A stretch of DNA of 33,787 bases. Source: Spirochaetales bacterium (GTDB lineage Bacteria > Spirochaetota > Spirochaetia > JAFGXN01). Of the stretch, positions 23,271-31,165 are shown piece after piece (position 1 is the first letter of the stretch; the number at the start of each line of letters is the position of its first letter). The notes beneath the pieces were generated by a model. The model saw nothing but the letters and a program-made list of their open reading frames with translations. It had not been told where the DNA came from and did no database searches. The stretch spans positions 1 through 33,787 of the forward strand of contig JAFGXN010000108.1 in assembly GCA_016936615.1 (NCBI GenBank). The letters are read 5' to 3'. A program made the translations under genes and the position numbers.

Positions 23271-23936
23271 ATGTCTAAAAATTTTAAAGAATTTATTTTA
23301 AAAAAGATTGATCTCCCTTCTCATTATTCTGAGAATGAGGAACGATTCAATTGGGTCTCTCACTTTGTTGGGGTCTGCTTTTCACTATCTGCATTTGTCT
23401 ATATGTTGATACATACTCTTGTTTCGACTGAGATTGCGTTTTCGTGGAGCATGACTATTTTTATGTTGACTATGACTGCGATGTATAGTTTTTCTACATT
23501 GTACCATAAGCAGAAGGATGAGTTCAAAAAGAAGCTTTTAAGGGTTTGTGACCACACCTCAATTTATTTATTGATTGCTGGAACATATACTCCGATAGCA
23601 GCAGCGCTTGACAGTTCTAAAACCTATGTAATATTAGGTATTATCTGGTCGTTTGCTATTATTGGGATAGTTGTAACCATGATCTTTTGGGGAAAATTTA
23701 AAGTTTTTCATTTGTTCTCATATCTAATTATGGGGTGGACAGTCGTGTTGTTCTGGGGCGATATTACCCCCTTGATGAGCACAGGATTGTTAGTCTCTAT
23801 GATTGTGGGCGGATTGCTTTATACATTAGGAACCATACTGTACAGTATGAAAATACCGTACAGTCATGGTGTTTGGCATCTATTTGTGTTATCTGCCTCA
23901 ATCTCCTTCTTTGTTGGAATTGTTGGGTTCCTATAG
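23271..23936 (+). CDS. Hemolysin III / PAQR-family membrane protein
   Basis: A 221-aa seven-helix inner-membrane protein of the hemolysin III/YqfA (progestin and adiponectin receptor-like) family. The conserved metal-site residues are present: a Ser and His in YSFSTLYH (His79), Asp94-His95 in VCDHTSIYL, and His199/His203 in SHGVWH. In characterised homologues these bind zinc in a possible lipid hydrolase site, and true haemolysis is doubtful. The ATG has no Shine-Dalgarno. A promoter-like pair lies just upstream, so a leaderless transcript is likely. The stop overlaps that of the convergent purB within the palindrome CTATAG. Confidence 0.93.
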   Translation: MSKNFKEFILKKIDLPSHYSENEERFNWVSHFVGVCFSLSAFVYMLIHTLVSTEIAFSWSMTIFMLTMTAMYSFSTLYHKQKDEFKKKLLRVCDHTSIYLLIAGTYTPIAAALDSSKTYVILGIIWSFAIIGIVVTMIFWGKFKVFHLFSYLIMGWTVVLFWGDITPLMSTGLLVSMIVGGLLYTLGTILYSMKIPYSHGVWHLFVLSASISFFVGIVGFL

Positions 23937-25349
23937 GATATCGCCAGGCTTGTAATTTGAAGCTTCTGGATATTTCTTAATAATCTCTGCAACAGCATTG
24001 GAGAAAGTTTCAACCTGGATATCAGCACAACCTGTTAGCTGGTATCCTTGTTGAATAATTTGTTCTAGATGAGAACCTGTTAGGCCTACTCGTTTGTCAT
24101 CACTTAGTCTTTGAGCTAGGTCATTCTTTTGAATCTTCCCGCTTCGAAGATCTAGTAGTGTTCCGACTGCGTGTTCCTTTATTGCCTCATGAACATCTTC
24201 TCTTCCAGCACCATTTTTAACAGCTTCCATCATTATAGTTGTGGTACATAGAAATGGCATATAATATGCGTTTTCTCGCTCAATTACAGGTTCGAAGACC
24301 TGGAACTGTTGCATAACTGTCAGAAAGGTCTCAAATAATCCATCGACAGCAAAGAAACTATCTGGAAGAGCTACTCTTCGCACCACTGAACAGGATACAT
24401 CCCCCTCGTTCCACTGGTCCCCGGCAAGCCCGGCAAGCATATTCATGTAGCCGTTTAGAATCACGTGGAAACCATTGATTCTTTCGCAGGATCTACTATT
24501 CATCTTGTGTGGCATGGCAGACGAACCAACCTGGCCCTTTGCAAAACCCTCACTCGCAGTCTCGTTTCCAGCCATAATTCGAAGAGTCTTTGCAAACGAT
24601 GAAGGTCCAGAAGACAATCCATAGAGGGTCGAAACAATCTTAAAGTCAAGGCTTCGAGGATAGACCTGCCCAACAGCATTTAAAATTGAAGAAATTCCCA
24701 AGTGCTTTGCGATCTTCTCCTCTAGTTGTGTTGTCTTTGCCATATCCCCTTCGAAGAGAGTCATCTGGTCAAGCCCTGTTCCTACAGCACCTTTAATCCC
24801 TCGAGCACTGAAATCTTCTATAGTAAATTCAAGCTGCTTGAAAGCTTCTAGCAACTCCTGACCAAACATTGCGATACGCTTGCCAAGGCTAGTTGGTTGT
24901 GCCGCAACATTATGAGTTCGGGCAGTAATAATCTGATTCTTATATTTGTTAGCAGCTTCATCAAAAGCAAGAAGAGCTGCGCTTACTTTCTTTCTAATAA
25001 CCAGAAGACTCTGGTAAATTTGCAATTGCTCAGTGTTTTCAGTTAAATCCCGGCTAGTCATTCCCTTGTGAATATGTTGGTACCCAGCTAAATCGCAAAA
25101 TTCCTCAATTCGAGCCTTAACATCATGCCTAGTCACTTTCTCTCGCTGCTTGATAGATTCAAGATCTACATTGTCCTTGACCTTCTCGTAAGCATCAATA
25201 GCCTCCTGCGGAATCTCAATCCCAAGCTCTTTCTGAGCCTTCATAACTGCAATCCAAAGATCTCTCTCTAAGACAATTCGCCCCTCGTTTGACCAAATAT
25301 TTTTCATCTCGTCAGACGCATATCTGTCTGCTAGAACATTTAAAATCAT
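23931..25349 (-). CDS. purB: Adenylosuccinate lyase
   Basis: A 472-aa member of the fumarase/aspartase superfamily. It cleaves fumarate from SAICAR in de novo purine synthesis and from adenylosuccinate in AMP synthesis. The flexible signature loop is GSSAMPHKMNSR at 275-286, with the catalytic Ser276/277. The catalytic-base region is ARTHNVAAQPTS (143-154), and the N-terminal TSRDLTEN (98-105) closes the active site. The length matches the PurB type of about 470 aa. AAGGTG lies upstream of the ATG. It is read from its own promoter in the 65-bp gap to the lipoprotein gene. The 3' end overlaps the convergent hemolysin III gene, with both stops within 23931-23936. Confidence 0.97.
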   Translation of the reverse strand: MILNVLADRYASDEMKNIWSNEGRIVLERDLWIAVMKAQKELGIEIPQEAIDAYEKVKDNVDLESIKQREKVTRHDVKARIEEFCDLAGYQHIHKGMTSRDLTENTEQLQIYQSLLVIRKKVSAALLAFDEAANKYKNQIITARTHNVAAQPTSLGKRIAMFGQELLEAFKQLEFTIEDFSARGIKGAVGTGLDQMTLFEGDMAKTTQLEEKIAKHLGISSILNAVGQVYPRSLDFKIVSTLYGLSSGPSSFAKTLRIMAGNETASEGFAKGQVGSSAMPHKMNSRSCERINGFHVILNGYMNMLAGLAGDQWNEGDVSCSVVRRVALPDSFFAVDGLFETFLTVMQQFQVFEPVIERENAYYMPFLCTTTIMMEAVKNGAGREDVHEAIKEHAVGTLLDLRSGKIQKNDLAQRLSDDKRVGLTGSHLEQIIQQGYQLTGCADIQVETFSNAVAEIIKKYPEASNYKPGDIL

Positions 25350-25381
25350 ATAATCTCACCTTAAAATAGAATTTATAGTTT

Positions 25382-25410
25382 ATATTACACTGATGAGGCT
25401 AGATAGACAA
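25382..25410 (-). promoter_or_regulatory. Promoter of purB
   Basis: On the minus strand, TTGTCT (25410-25405), a 17-base spacer and TAATAT (25387-25382), with a predicted start near 25375. No PurR-like operator or guanine riboswitch is visible in the short leader. Confidence 0.55.
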
Positions 25411-25414
25411 GATA

Positions 25415-26149
25415 TCAGGGTGAGAAAATCTTTGAAACTTCGCCATAGTAGTCGTATACAAGCAATTCCCCATTTGAGTTAAGAAAAAAAGCAATTACCC
25501 CACAAATTAACCCACTCTTTACCACAAAGAATCTTTCTATTCCTTGAAAAATCTTGATTTTTCCTCTAGCTGCCTTTCTTAAAGGGTTCTCGGAAATCAA
25601 TTCATAACCTTCAGGTATTTGCACCTCTGCCGAGTAACTGATTGCGAATGAATATCGGTTCAGACACCCCTCCTTTGTGTCTCTTGTGAGCTTTGTTATG
25701 TTAAGTGAGAACGGGTTTCCCTCTGAGTAGGTCAGTGCAGAGTTGCAGAATTTCTCTGGGTTGAGATTTTTCAATCCTGACAAATTATCAGAAAAGATGA
25801 TAGGGAAGATTCCTCGCTCATACGATGGTTGTAAAATCTCCTGGCTTCCGCTATTAATTATATCGAGAGGAGTAATCCCGCAAGCTGGAAACTTCCCTTT
25901 AAGAGTGAATCCGTTAAGCTGGTATACAGGAAAAAGTACAATGTATTCAATTCCGCTTAACTCTTTTTCTAAAGGTATTGGGAATTCCATAGGCTGAAAA
26001 AACCCTAAATTCGCTTGTGCATGATAGATCTCATATCCTACTAATAACTCTTCAATCAGCGCATCCTCAGAAAATTCCGGTAGAGCAATGTGTAATTCTG
26101 AAATACGGCACGAAGAGAGAAGTAATATTATAAAAAAAAAGATTCTCAT
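25415..26149 (-). CDS. Lipoprotein of unknown function
   Basis: A 244-aa exported lipoprotein: a short hydrophobic leader and lipobox LSSC with Cys14. The mature part is mainly beta-rich and has four further Cys (in PACGIT, KFCNS, EGCLNR, LICGV), possibly two disulfides. I recognise no domain. The last part, with FFVVKSGLICGVIAFF followed by LLVYDYYGEV, is more hydrophobic but looks like beta strands, not a membrane helix. There is no clear Shine-Dalgarno. It starts 32 bases after the DUF4416 gene on the same strand and is probably transcribed with it. Confidence 0.82.
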   Translation of the reverse strand: MRIFFFIILLLSSCRISELHIALPEFSEDALIEELLVGYEIYHAQANLGFFQPMEFPIPLEKELSGIEYIVLFPVYQLNGFTLKGKFPACGITPLDIINSGSQEILQPSYERGIFPIIFSDNLSGLKNLNPEKFCNSALTYSEGNPFSLNITKLTRDTKEGCLNRYSFAISYSAEVQIPEGYELISENPLRKAARGKIKIFQGIERFFVVKSGLICGVIAFFLNSNGELLVYDYYGEVSKIFSP

Positions 26150-26181
26150 ATATTCTTATTATCTTTTTTTTATCTATTACT

Positions 26182-26703
26182 TCATTGTTTCTTGAAAATC
26201 TCTCGAATTTTAAAAAAATCTTCTTTAATCCGCGAATCCTGGTAATCCGCGTAGGTCCATTTTAGTGGCTGGAACTCTTTTTTAATATTTATCATGGTGA
26301 CCTCACCGTATATGCCCTTTTTTAGAGCAATTCTATGTCCCATCGGCTTGGTAGTTGCGAGGACAATGTGACCAAGATTGAGAAGCCCTGGATCAATATT
26401 GACTATCCTTCCTTTTTCAGAATTTAGGAATTTTTTTTCAATTTTATTAGTAAAGATTTTTATATCGGATAATCTCTCTGGATTTACAAGCCTATCAAAC
26501 GATATAAAAATCTTTTTTATATTCGAAGAGAGCATCTCCGAGTTGTAGTATTCAGTAAAATCGAAATTATAGATCTGTGAGACATAATCGATCTTCCCGT
26601 ATTTTCTTGTTAAAATCTTAAAAGTCGCGTCAAGATCACTTTTTTCGAGAAACATAATCCCCGCAATCAATTTTTCTTTGTTAAAAGCCTTCTTCTTTCC
26701 CAT
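26182..26703 (-). CDS. DUF4416 family protein
   Basis: A 173-aa cytosolic protein of the DUF4416 family, function unknown. Family landmarks are visible in order: KLIAGIMF (11-18), YGKIDYVSQIYNFDFTEYYNSEM (35-57), FISFDRLVNPERLSDIKIFTNKIE (66-89), GRIVNIDPGLLN (98-109), VLATTKPMGHRIALKKGIYGEVT (114-136), and the closing TYADY. The conserved His123-Arg124 and Asp104 would suit a catalytic or nucleotide-binding role, but none is established. The start was set at ATG 26703 (MGKKKAF) because family members begin close to KLI. A longer reading from 26763 adds 20 hydrophobic residues that overlap the promoter and lie in the divergent gene. Confidence 0.88.
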   Translation of the reverse strand: MGKKKAFNKEKLIAGIMFLEKSDLDATFKILTRKYGKIDYVSQIYNFDFTEYYNSEMLSSNIKKIFISFDRLVNPERLSDIKIFTNKIEKKFLNSEKGRIVNIDPGLLNLGHIVLATTKPMGHRIALKKGIYGEVTMINIKKEFQPLKWTYADYQDSRIKEDFFKIREIFKKQ

Positions 26704-26734
26704 TTGTTTAAAAATCCTTTGCAATTTATATGAA

Positions 26735-26763
26735 ATTATATAATAATTAACATATATGGACAA
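26735..26763 (-). promoter_or_regulatory. Promoter of the DUF4416-lipoprotein pair
   Basis: On the minus strand, TTGTCC (26763-26758), a 17-base spacer and a perfect TATAAT (26740-26735). Its -35 lies within the first codons of the divergent gene. The -10 shares the palindrome ATTATATAAT with the opposite promoter. Confidence 0.6.
26739..26744 (+). promoter_or_regulatory. -10 box of the divergent helical-protein gene
   Basis: A perfect TATAAT whose predicted start (about 26751) is only five bases before the ATG at 26756. The -35 is poor. It overlaps the opposing -10 by two bases, within the 10-base palindrome 26735-26744. Confidence 0.45.
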
Positions 26764-28126
26764 TCAGCAAAATTACATAAATCAATTAGAAGAAATCCTT
26801 GACGAGCGTCGAACCTTCATTTTGCATGAAGTCTTGTTCCGTATGAAAAATGAGTTGTCTTATTATACGATGACCTTTGGAAATTTGTATAAAATCTTCT
26901 TGAATAACGGGATATTAGGCAAAGATATGTATCGAGAGGATTTTAAAATTTCTAATATCGGAGTCCCCTCGGAAGAGAAGTTTTCAGATAAGAAGTCGAA
27001 GGAGGAACTCTCAATAAGGCTTTCTCAGTTTGATTCTTATCTAAATTTTTTATTAACTTACTGTACTTTCTCTATTGAGTACTTTAACCCTGAGAATGTT
27101 AAAAAGGTCGCCTCTCTTATCCAGTATATCAAGTGGGAGCAATTTACCCCTGGAAGTGATCATTTTCTCACAGCCGAGTTAGCTAAGCTTATCGAGAATG
27201 ACCATAATGTGAAGCAAGATTTTACAGCAAAGATATTAAGTGATTCTACGAAGCAGTTGATAAAGCATACAAAGAATATTATGCGAGATCTGAAGATTCT
27301 CTCTGATTTTGATAGAGAGTCATATAAGCTAGAGTTTCGTAAGAGTGTCTTATCTACAGTTGCTCTATCATCTTCTATGCTTAGTAATATGGAAGGTACA
27401 TTAAATGCTTTGAAAAAGGTTGCTGCCTCTAAGATGCCAAATAGGGTCTTTTTTTCAAACCTTGTAAAAGAGATTATTTACGAAGAGTTAGACTCTTCGG
27501 GAGATGATTTGAAAGAAGAGGTTTTGAAAAAATTGCAGGCTGGTGGGGCTAAGAAGGTTCAAGAGAGAAAAGCCTCTCCTGATGAGATTCTAGCAAAGGC
27601 AATAAAGACTCTGGCTTCAGCAAATCCATTTGTTTCAGAAGCCTTGGTCAAATTATCTGCAAATTCGACGAATTTGGACACGGAGAAGGAGTCTTTTTTT
27701 GTTAGATTTTTAGTAGCTCTGCATGTTCTTCCAAAGGCAAACGATAAAGATAGGTATATCGAGATTGATCTTGCTGAGGAGTCTTCTGGAGTCTCAATTA
27801 AGAAGACAATTAATGTAAATAGCTTTATTAAATCTGCAAAGAAGACTATAGATGATGTCTCTTCTGTTAAATCTAAGATGTCATCTAATTCAGAAGATAA
27901 AGCCTTGGTTCTTGAGGAATTTAATAATGCTATAACCTCGTATATTAAGCTAGTTAAGATGCTTTCCGCAATAAATGATTTTTTTAAAGATAAAAAAGGT
28001 CCTCAGGGCGTTATGCGAAATATCGCTACCGAGATAACATCAATTAAGAATTATATCTCATCTGCGAGAGCCTTGCGAAACGACTATTACACTATTAAAG
28101 GTGAAGAAAACCTCTTAAAAAAATAA
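26756..28126 (+). CDS. Large helical protein of unknown function, spirochaete-type
   Basis: A 456-aa soluble protein that I cannot assign to a named family. It has no signal peptide. The N-terminal half is helical and rich in aromatic residues (EEILDERRTFILHEVLF). The middle has a charged stretch ending in GGAKKVQERKASPDE (about 262-276). A hydrophobic segment FFVRFLVALHVL (about 322-333) precedes a helical, Lys/Ser-rich C-terminal domain. The order of features matches the 601-aa protein at 79-1884, so the two may be paralogues. The ATG has no Shine-Dalgarno and lies about five bases after a predicted transcription start. The speA operon follows 37 bases after its stop but has its own promoter. 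Confidence 0.83.
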   Translation: MDNQQNYINQLEEILDERRTFILHEVLFRMKNELSYYTMTFGNLYKIFLNNGILGKDMYREDFKISNIGVPSEEKFSDKKSKEELSIRLSQFDSYLNFLLTYCTFSIEYFNPENVKKVASLIQYIKWEQFTPGSDHFLTAELAKLIENDHNVKQDFTAKILSDSTKQLIKHTKNIMRDLKILSDFDRESYKLEFRKSVLSTVALSSSMLSNMEGTLNALKKVAASKMPNRVFFSNLVKEIIYEELDSSGDDLKEEVLKKLQAGGAKKVQERKASPDEILAKAIKTLASANPFVSEALVKLSANSTNLDTEKESFFVRFLVALHVLPKANDKDRYIEIDLAEESSGVSIKKTINVNSFIKSAKKTIDDVSSVKSKMSSNSEDKALVLEEFNNAITSYIKLVKMLSAINDFFKDKKGPQGVMRNIATEITSIKNYISSARALRNDYYTIKGEENLLKK

Positions 28127-28142
28127 TTTTTTGTCAAAGCGG

Positions 28143-28171
28143 TTGTCTTTTAGTGCAAAAAATTGTATATA
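28143..28171 (+). promoter_or_regulatory. Promoter of the polyamine operon
   Basis: TTGTCT (28143-28148), a 17-base spacer and TATATA (28166-28171). The predicted start, near 28178, is downstream of the first in-frame start codon (28163), so translation must begin at 28208. Confidence 0.6.
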
Positions 28172-28207
28172 TTTCTAATCCTTTTTTTCATCATGGTAGG
28201 AGGTCTT

Positions 28208-30136
28208 ATGCCAAACAAAAAAACAAAAAATTGGGACATCCAAAAATCAGAAGACTTATATTTGATAAACTCTTGGGGATCTCCTTATTTTTCAATATCA
28301 GAAAGCGGAGAGGTTGTTGTCTCTCTTGAAAAATCAGAAGAACATCCAGTCACTAAGGGTGTTAGTCTCATGACCATTGCGAAGGGGCTAAAGGAGCGGG
28401 GATTTGATTTGCCAGCTTTGTTGCGTTTTGAGGATCTACTTGAATCTAGAATTAGATTGTTAAATGAGACTTTTTTAAAAGCTATGGAGAAGGTCGATTA
28501 CAAAGGTACTTATCGCGGGGTATTTCCTATTAAAGTTAACCAGCAGCACCAAGTTATTGAGGATATCTCAGAGTTTGGGAAAAAATACCATCACGGGTTT
28601 GAAGCAGGAAGTAAGGCAGAATTGATAATTGCTATGACCTATGTCTCTAGCTCCGAGTCTCTGGTTATCTGTAACGGCTATAAAGACTCTGAATTTATTG
28701 ATTTAGCACTGTTAAGCAGATCTATTGGAATAAATACTGTTCTTGTTATTGAGATGCCGCAGGAGCTTGATGTAATTATTGAGCGATCTAAGGCCTTAGG
28801 GATCTCTCCTGTACTTGGTCTAAGAGTTAGACTCTCTGCAAAGGCAGGTGGACATTGGAACTCTAGTGGTGGTGATAACAGCATGTTTGGGTTGAACTCA
28901 GATGAGATTATGAAGGTAGTAGATAAGTTGAAGGGTGAGAATATGCTAGATACATTGCAACTTTTGCATTATCATCTTGGCTCTCAAATCCCCAATATTC
29001 GAGATATCAGATCTGGAGTAATCGAAGCTTCAAGATACTATTGTGAATTGAAAAAAGAGGGAGCAAACATGCTTTTTCTTGATATTGGTGGCGGGCTTGC
29101 AGTTGATTATGATGGAACCCACACTAATTATGGAAGTAGCTGTAACTATGGGTTAAACGAGTATTGTGCCGATGTTGTTGAAGGCATTATGGAGGTTTGT
29201 GACAGAGCAGAGATTGAACATCCTACAATCATCAGCGAATCTGGACGTGCTACAGTCTCCTATTATTCTGTTCTCTTGTTTAATATTCTTGATGTAGAGA
29301 GATTTAACACAAAATCAGATAATGACATGCTAGGCGACACCACAAATGAGATTTTGGAAAACCTTTTTTATACAAAGAATAATTTAACAACAAAGAATAT
29401 TCAGGAATCATTCAATGATGCCCTGTACTATCGTGACACATTGAAGTTTGTCTTTAACCATGGTGAAATTACGTTAAGGGAAAAAGCCTTAGGCGAGAGA
29501 CTTTTTTGGAGTATAATGCATAAGATAGAGGAGTTTTGCGAAGAGTTAGAGTATGTTCCAGATGAAATTGCAGATTTTAGTGCAAATATCTCTGATATCT
29601 ACTACGGTAATTTTAGTGTTTTTCAGTCTCTTCCCGATATTTGGGCTATAGATCAGCTTTTTCCTGTAATGCCAATACATCGATTAGACGAGAAGCCAGA
29701 TAGAAAAGGCATTATTGCAGATATGACTTGTGATTGTGATGGTAGAATAAATAGATTTATCGGTCTTGAGGATGTAAAAAATGCTTTAGAGCTTCACCAA
29801 TTGAGAGACAATGAAGAGTATGTTATTGGAGTTTTCTTAGTCGGTGCTTATCAAGAGACACTAGGAGATCTTCACAATCTAATGGGCGATACTAACGTCG
29901 TTAGTGTTAAGCTAACTGCAAATGGAGAATACTATTTGACAAAAGAGGTCGAAGGTGATACGGTGGCAGATATACTGGAAGTTGTTGAATATAATACAAA
30001 GTCCATGGTTGAGCGAATGAGAAAGAAGGCAGAAGAGGCAGTAGGTTCAGGAACTATCACAGCTAAACAGAGAAAATCATTTTTGGAGTTGTATCAAATT
30101 GGATTACGAGGGTATACCTACTATGAGAACAATTAG
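28208..30136 (+). CDS. speA: Biosynthetic arginine decarboxylase
   Basis: A 642-aa PLP enzyme of the alanine-racemase fold that decarboxylates arginine to agmatine, the first step of this operon's polyamine route. The PLP-binding lysine is Lys109 in FPIKVNQQ. The pyridine-ring region is FGLNSDEIMKV and the phosphate-binding Gly-rich segment is LDIGGGLAVDYDG. SESGRA and the C-terminal active-site CDCDG (508-512, usually CDSDG) are intact. The length is normal for SpeA. The start was set at ATG 28208 because TAGGAGG lies five bases upstream and a promoter ends at 28171. The longer reading from 28163 would start upstream of the transcript. The stop lies inside the next gene (14-bp overlap). Confidence 0.97.
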   Translation: MPNKKTKNWDIQKSEDLYLINSWGSPYFSISESGEVVVSLEKSEEHPVTKGVSLMTIAKGLKERGFDLPALLRFEDLLESRIRLLNETFLKAMEKVDYKGTYRGVFPIKVNQQHQVIEDISEFGKKYHHGFEAGSKAELIIAMTYVSSSESLVICNGYKDSEFIDLALLSRSIGINTVLVIEMPQELDVIIERSKALGISPVLGLRVRLSAKAGGHWNSSGGDNSMFGLNSDEIMKVVDKLKGENMLDTLQLLHYHLGSQIPNIRDIRSGVIEASRYYCELKKEGANMLFLDIGGGLAVDYDGTHTNYGSSCNYGLNEYCADVVEGIMEVCDRAEIEHPTIISESGRATVSYYSVLLFNILDVERFNTKSDNDMLGDTTNEILENLFYTKNNLTTKNIQESFNDALYYRDTLKFVFNHGEITLREKALGERLFWSIMHKIEEFCEELEYVPDEIADFSANISDIYYGNFSVFQSLPDIWAIDQLFPVMPIHRLDEKPDRKGIIADMTCDCDGRINRFIGLEDVKNALELHQLRDNEEYVIGVFLVGAYQETLGDLHNLMGDTNVVSVKLTANGEYYLTKEVEGDTVADILEVVEYNTKSMVERMRKKAEEAVGSGTITAKQRKSFLELYQIGLRGYTYYENN

Positions 30137-31163
30137 TTTAGAAAATTATGATCCGAAGATGCCAGGAAACTCGAATCTTGGATTATTTGGTGTTCCTCAG
30201 ACATTTGAGAATGCTAAGGTATGTGTAATCCCTGTACCATTTGAAGTTACAGTCTCATACCAGTCGGGGACAGCAAGTGCGCCGAGAGCAATCCTTGAGG
30301 AATCTGCTCAGCTAGATCTAGCCCATCCACATCTTCTTGGCGCTTGGAAGTTTTCCCCTTTTTTAATAGAAGAAAACAAACAGATATCTCTTCTAAACTC
30401 TAAATTTCGCAGAAGGGCTGCGCGTCATATTAAGATGTTAGAGCAGGCTAAGCCTTATAGCAGATCAAATCTAGCTGAAATAAATAAGGCTTGTCATGAT
30501 GTCTGCTCAATTGTGAGGGCTGAGACAAGACGAATTGTTGAACACGGTAAGATTCCAGGTGTGCTAGGTGGCGATCACTCGACACCTTTAGGAGCAATCC
30601 TTGCGCTTGCTGATAAGCACGAAGATTTTGGGATTCTTCACATCGATGCCCATATGGATTTGAGAGTAGCATATGAGGGTTTTGAGTATTCTCATGCATC
30701 TGTAATGTACAATGCTTCAAGATTTGGCAATGTGAAGAAAATTCTGCAGATCGGAGTAAGGGATTTTAGTGAAGATGAGTTAAGCTATGCAAATAATTCT
30801 GAGAAGATAAGCTATATCACTTCAGAGACAATTGCTAGAAATAAGATAGATGGCAAATCATTTGCAAAGATAATAGAAAAAGAGATAGATAAATTACCAC
30901 AGAAGGTCTATATCAGCTTTGATATAGATGGGCTAGACCTTCCTTATTGTCGGGGGACTGGAACTCCAGTGCCGGGAGGTCTAAGCTATGAAGAGGCAAT
31001 CTATTTGATAGATTTAATCTGGCAGAGTGGCCGGCAGATAATTGGATTTGATCTGTGCGAAGTAGCGCCAGAAAAAGATAGTATTATCGATGCATCAATC
31101 GGTGCAAGAATTTTATTTAGATTATCAACAGCTGCATTTATCAGTTTGAAAAACAGGAGGTAG
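30123..31163 (+). CDS. speB: Agmatinase (ureohydrolase family)
   Basis: A 346-aa binuclear manganese hydrolase that should convert agmatine to putrescine and urea. Metal ligands are His152 (GGDHS), Asp175, His177 and Asp179 (HIDAHMD), and Asp267 and Asp269 (SFDIDGLD). GTGTPVPGGLSYEE (278-291) and GFDLCEVAPE (308-317) complete the family signature. An extra helical segment (about 88-125) makes it longer than classical SpeB (about 300 aa), as in some agmatinase-family proteins. The substrate is inferred from its place between speA and the carboxynorspermidine genes. The start is ATG 30123, overlapping speA by 14 bases. A TTG at 30099 is in frame but has no ribosome-binding site. Confidence 0.93.
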   Translation: MRTISLENYDPKMPGNSNLGLFGVPQTFENAKVCVIPVPFEVTVSYQSGTASAPRAILEESAQLDLAHPHLLGAWKFSPFLIEENKQISLLNSKFRRRAARHIKMLEQAKPYSRSNLAEINKACHDVCSIVRAETRRIVEHGKIPGVLGGDHSTPLGAILALADKHEDFGILHIDAHMDLRVAYEGFEYSHASVMYNASRFGNVKKILQIGVRDFSEDELSYANNSEKISYITSETIARNKIDGKSFAKIIEKEIDKLPQKVYISFDIDGLDLPYCRGTGTPVPGGLSYEEAIYLIDLIWQSGRQIIGFDLCEVAPEKDSIIDASIGARILFRLSTAAFISLKNRR

Positions 31164-31165
31164 TA

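Noticed and set aside
26704-26763. 20-residue N-terminal extension of the DUF4416 protein (start at 26763)
   Set aside because: It overlaps the promoter and the divergent gene's first codons, and family members begin near MGKKK...KLI.
28163-28207. Hydrophobic 15-residue extension of SpeA from 28163 that looks like a signal peptide
   Set aside because: It lies upstream of the predicted transcription start, and the TAGGAGG site is placed for ATG 28208; SpeA being exported is not supported here.
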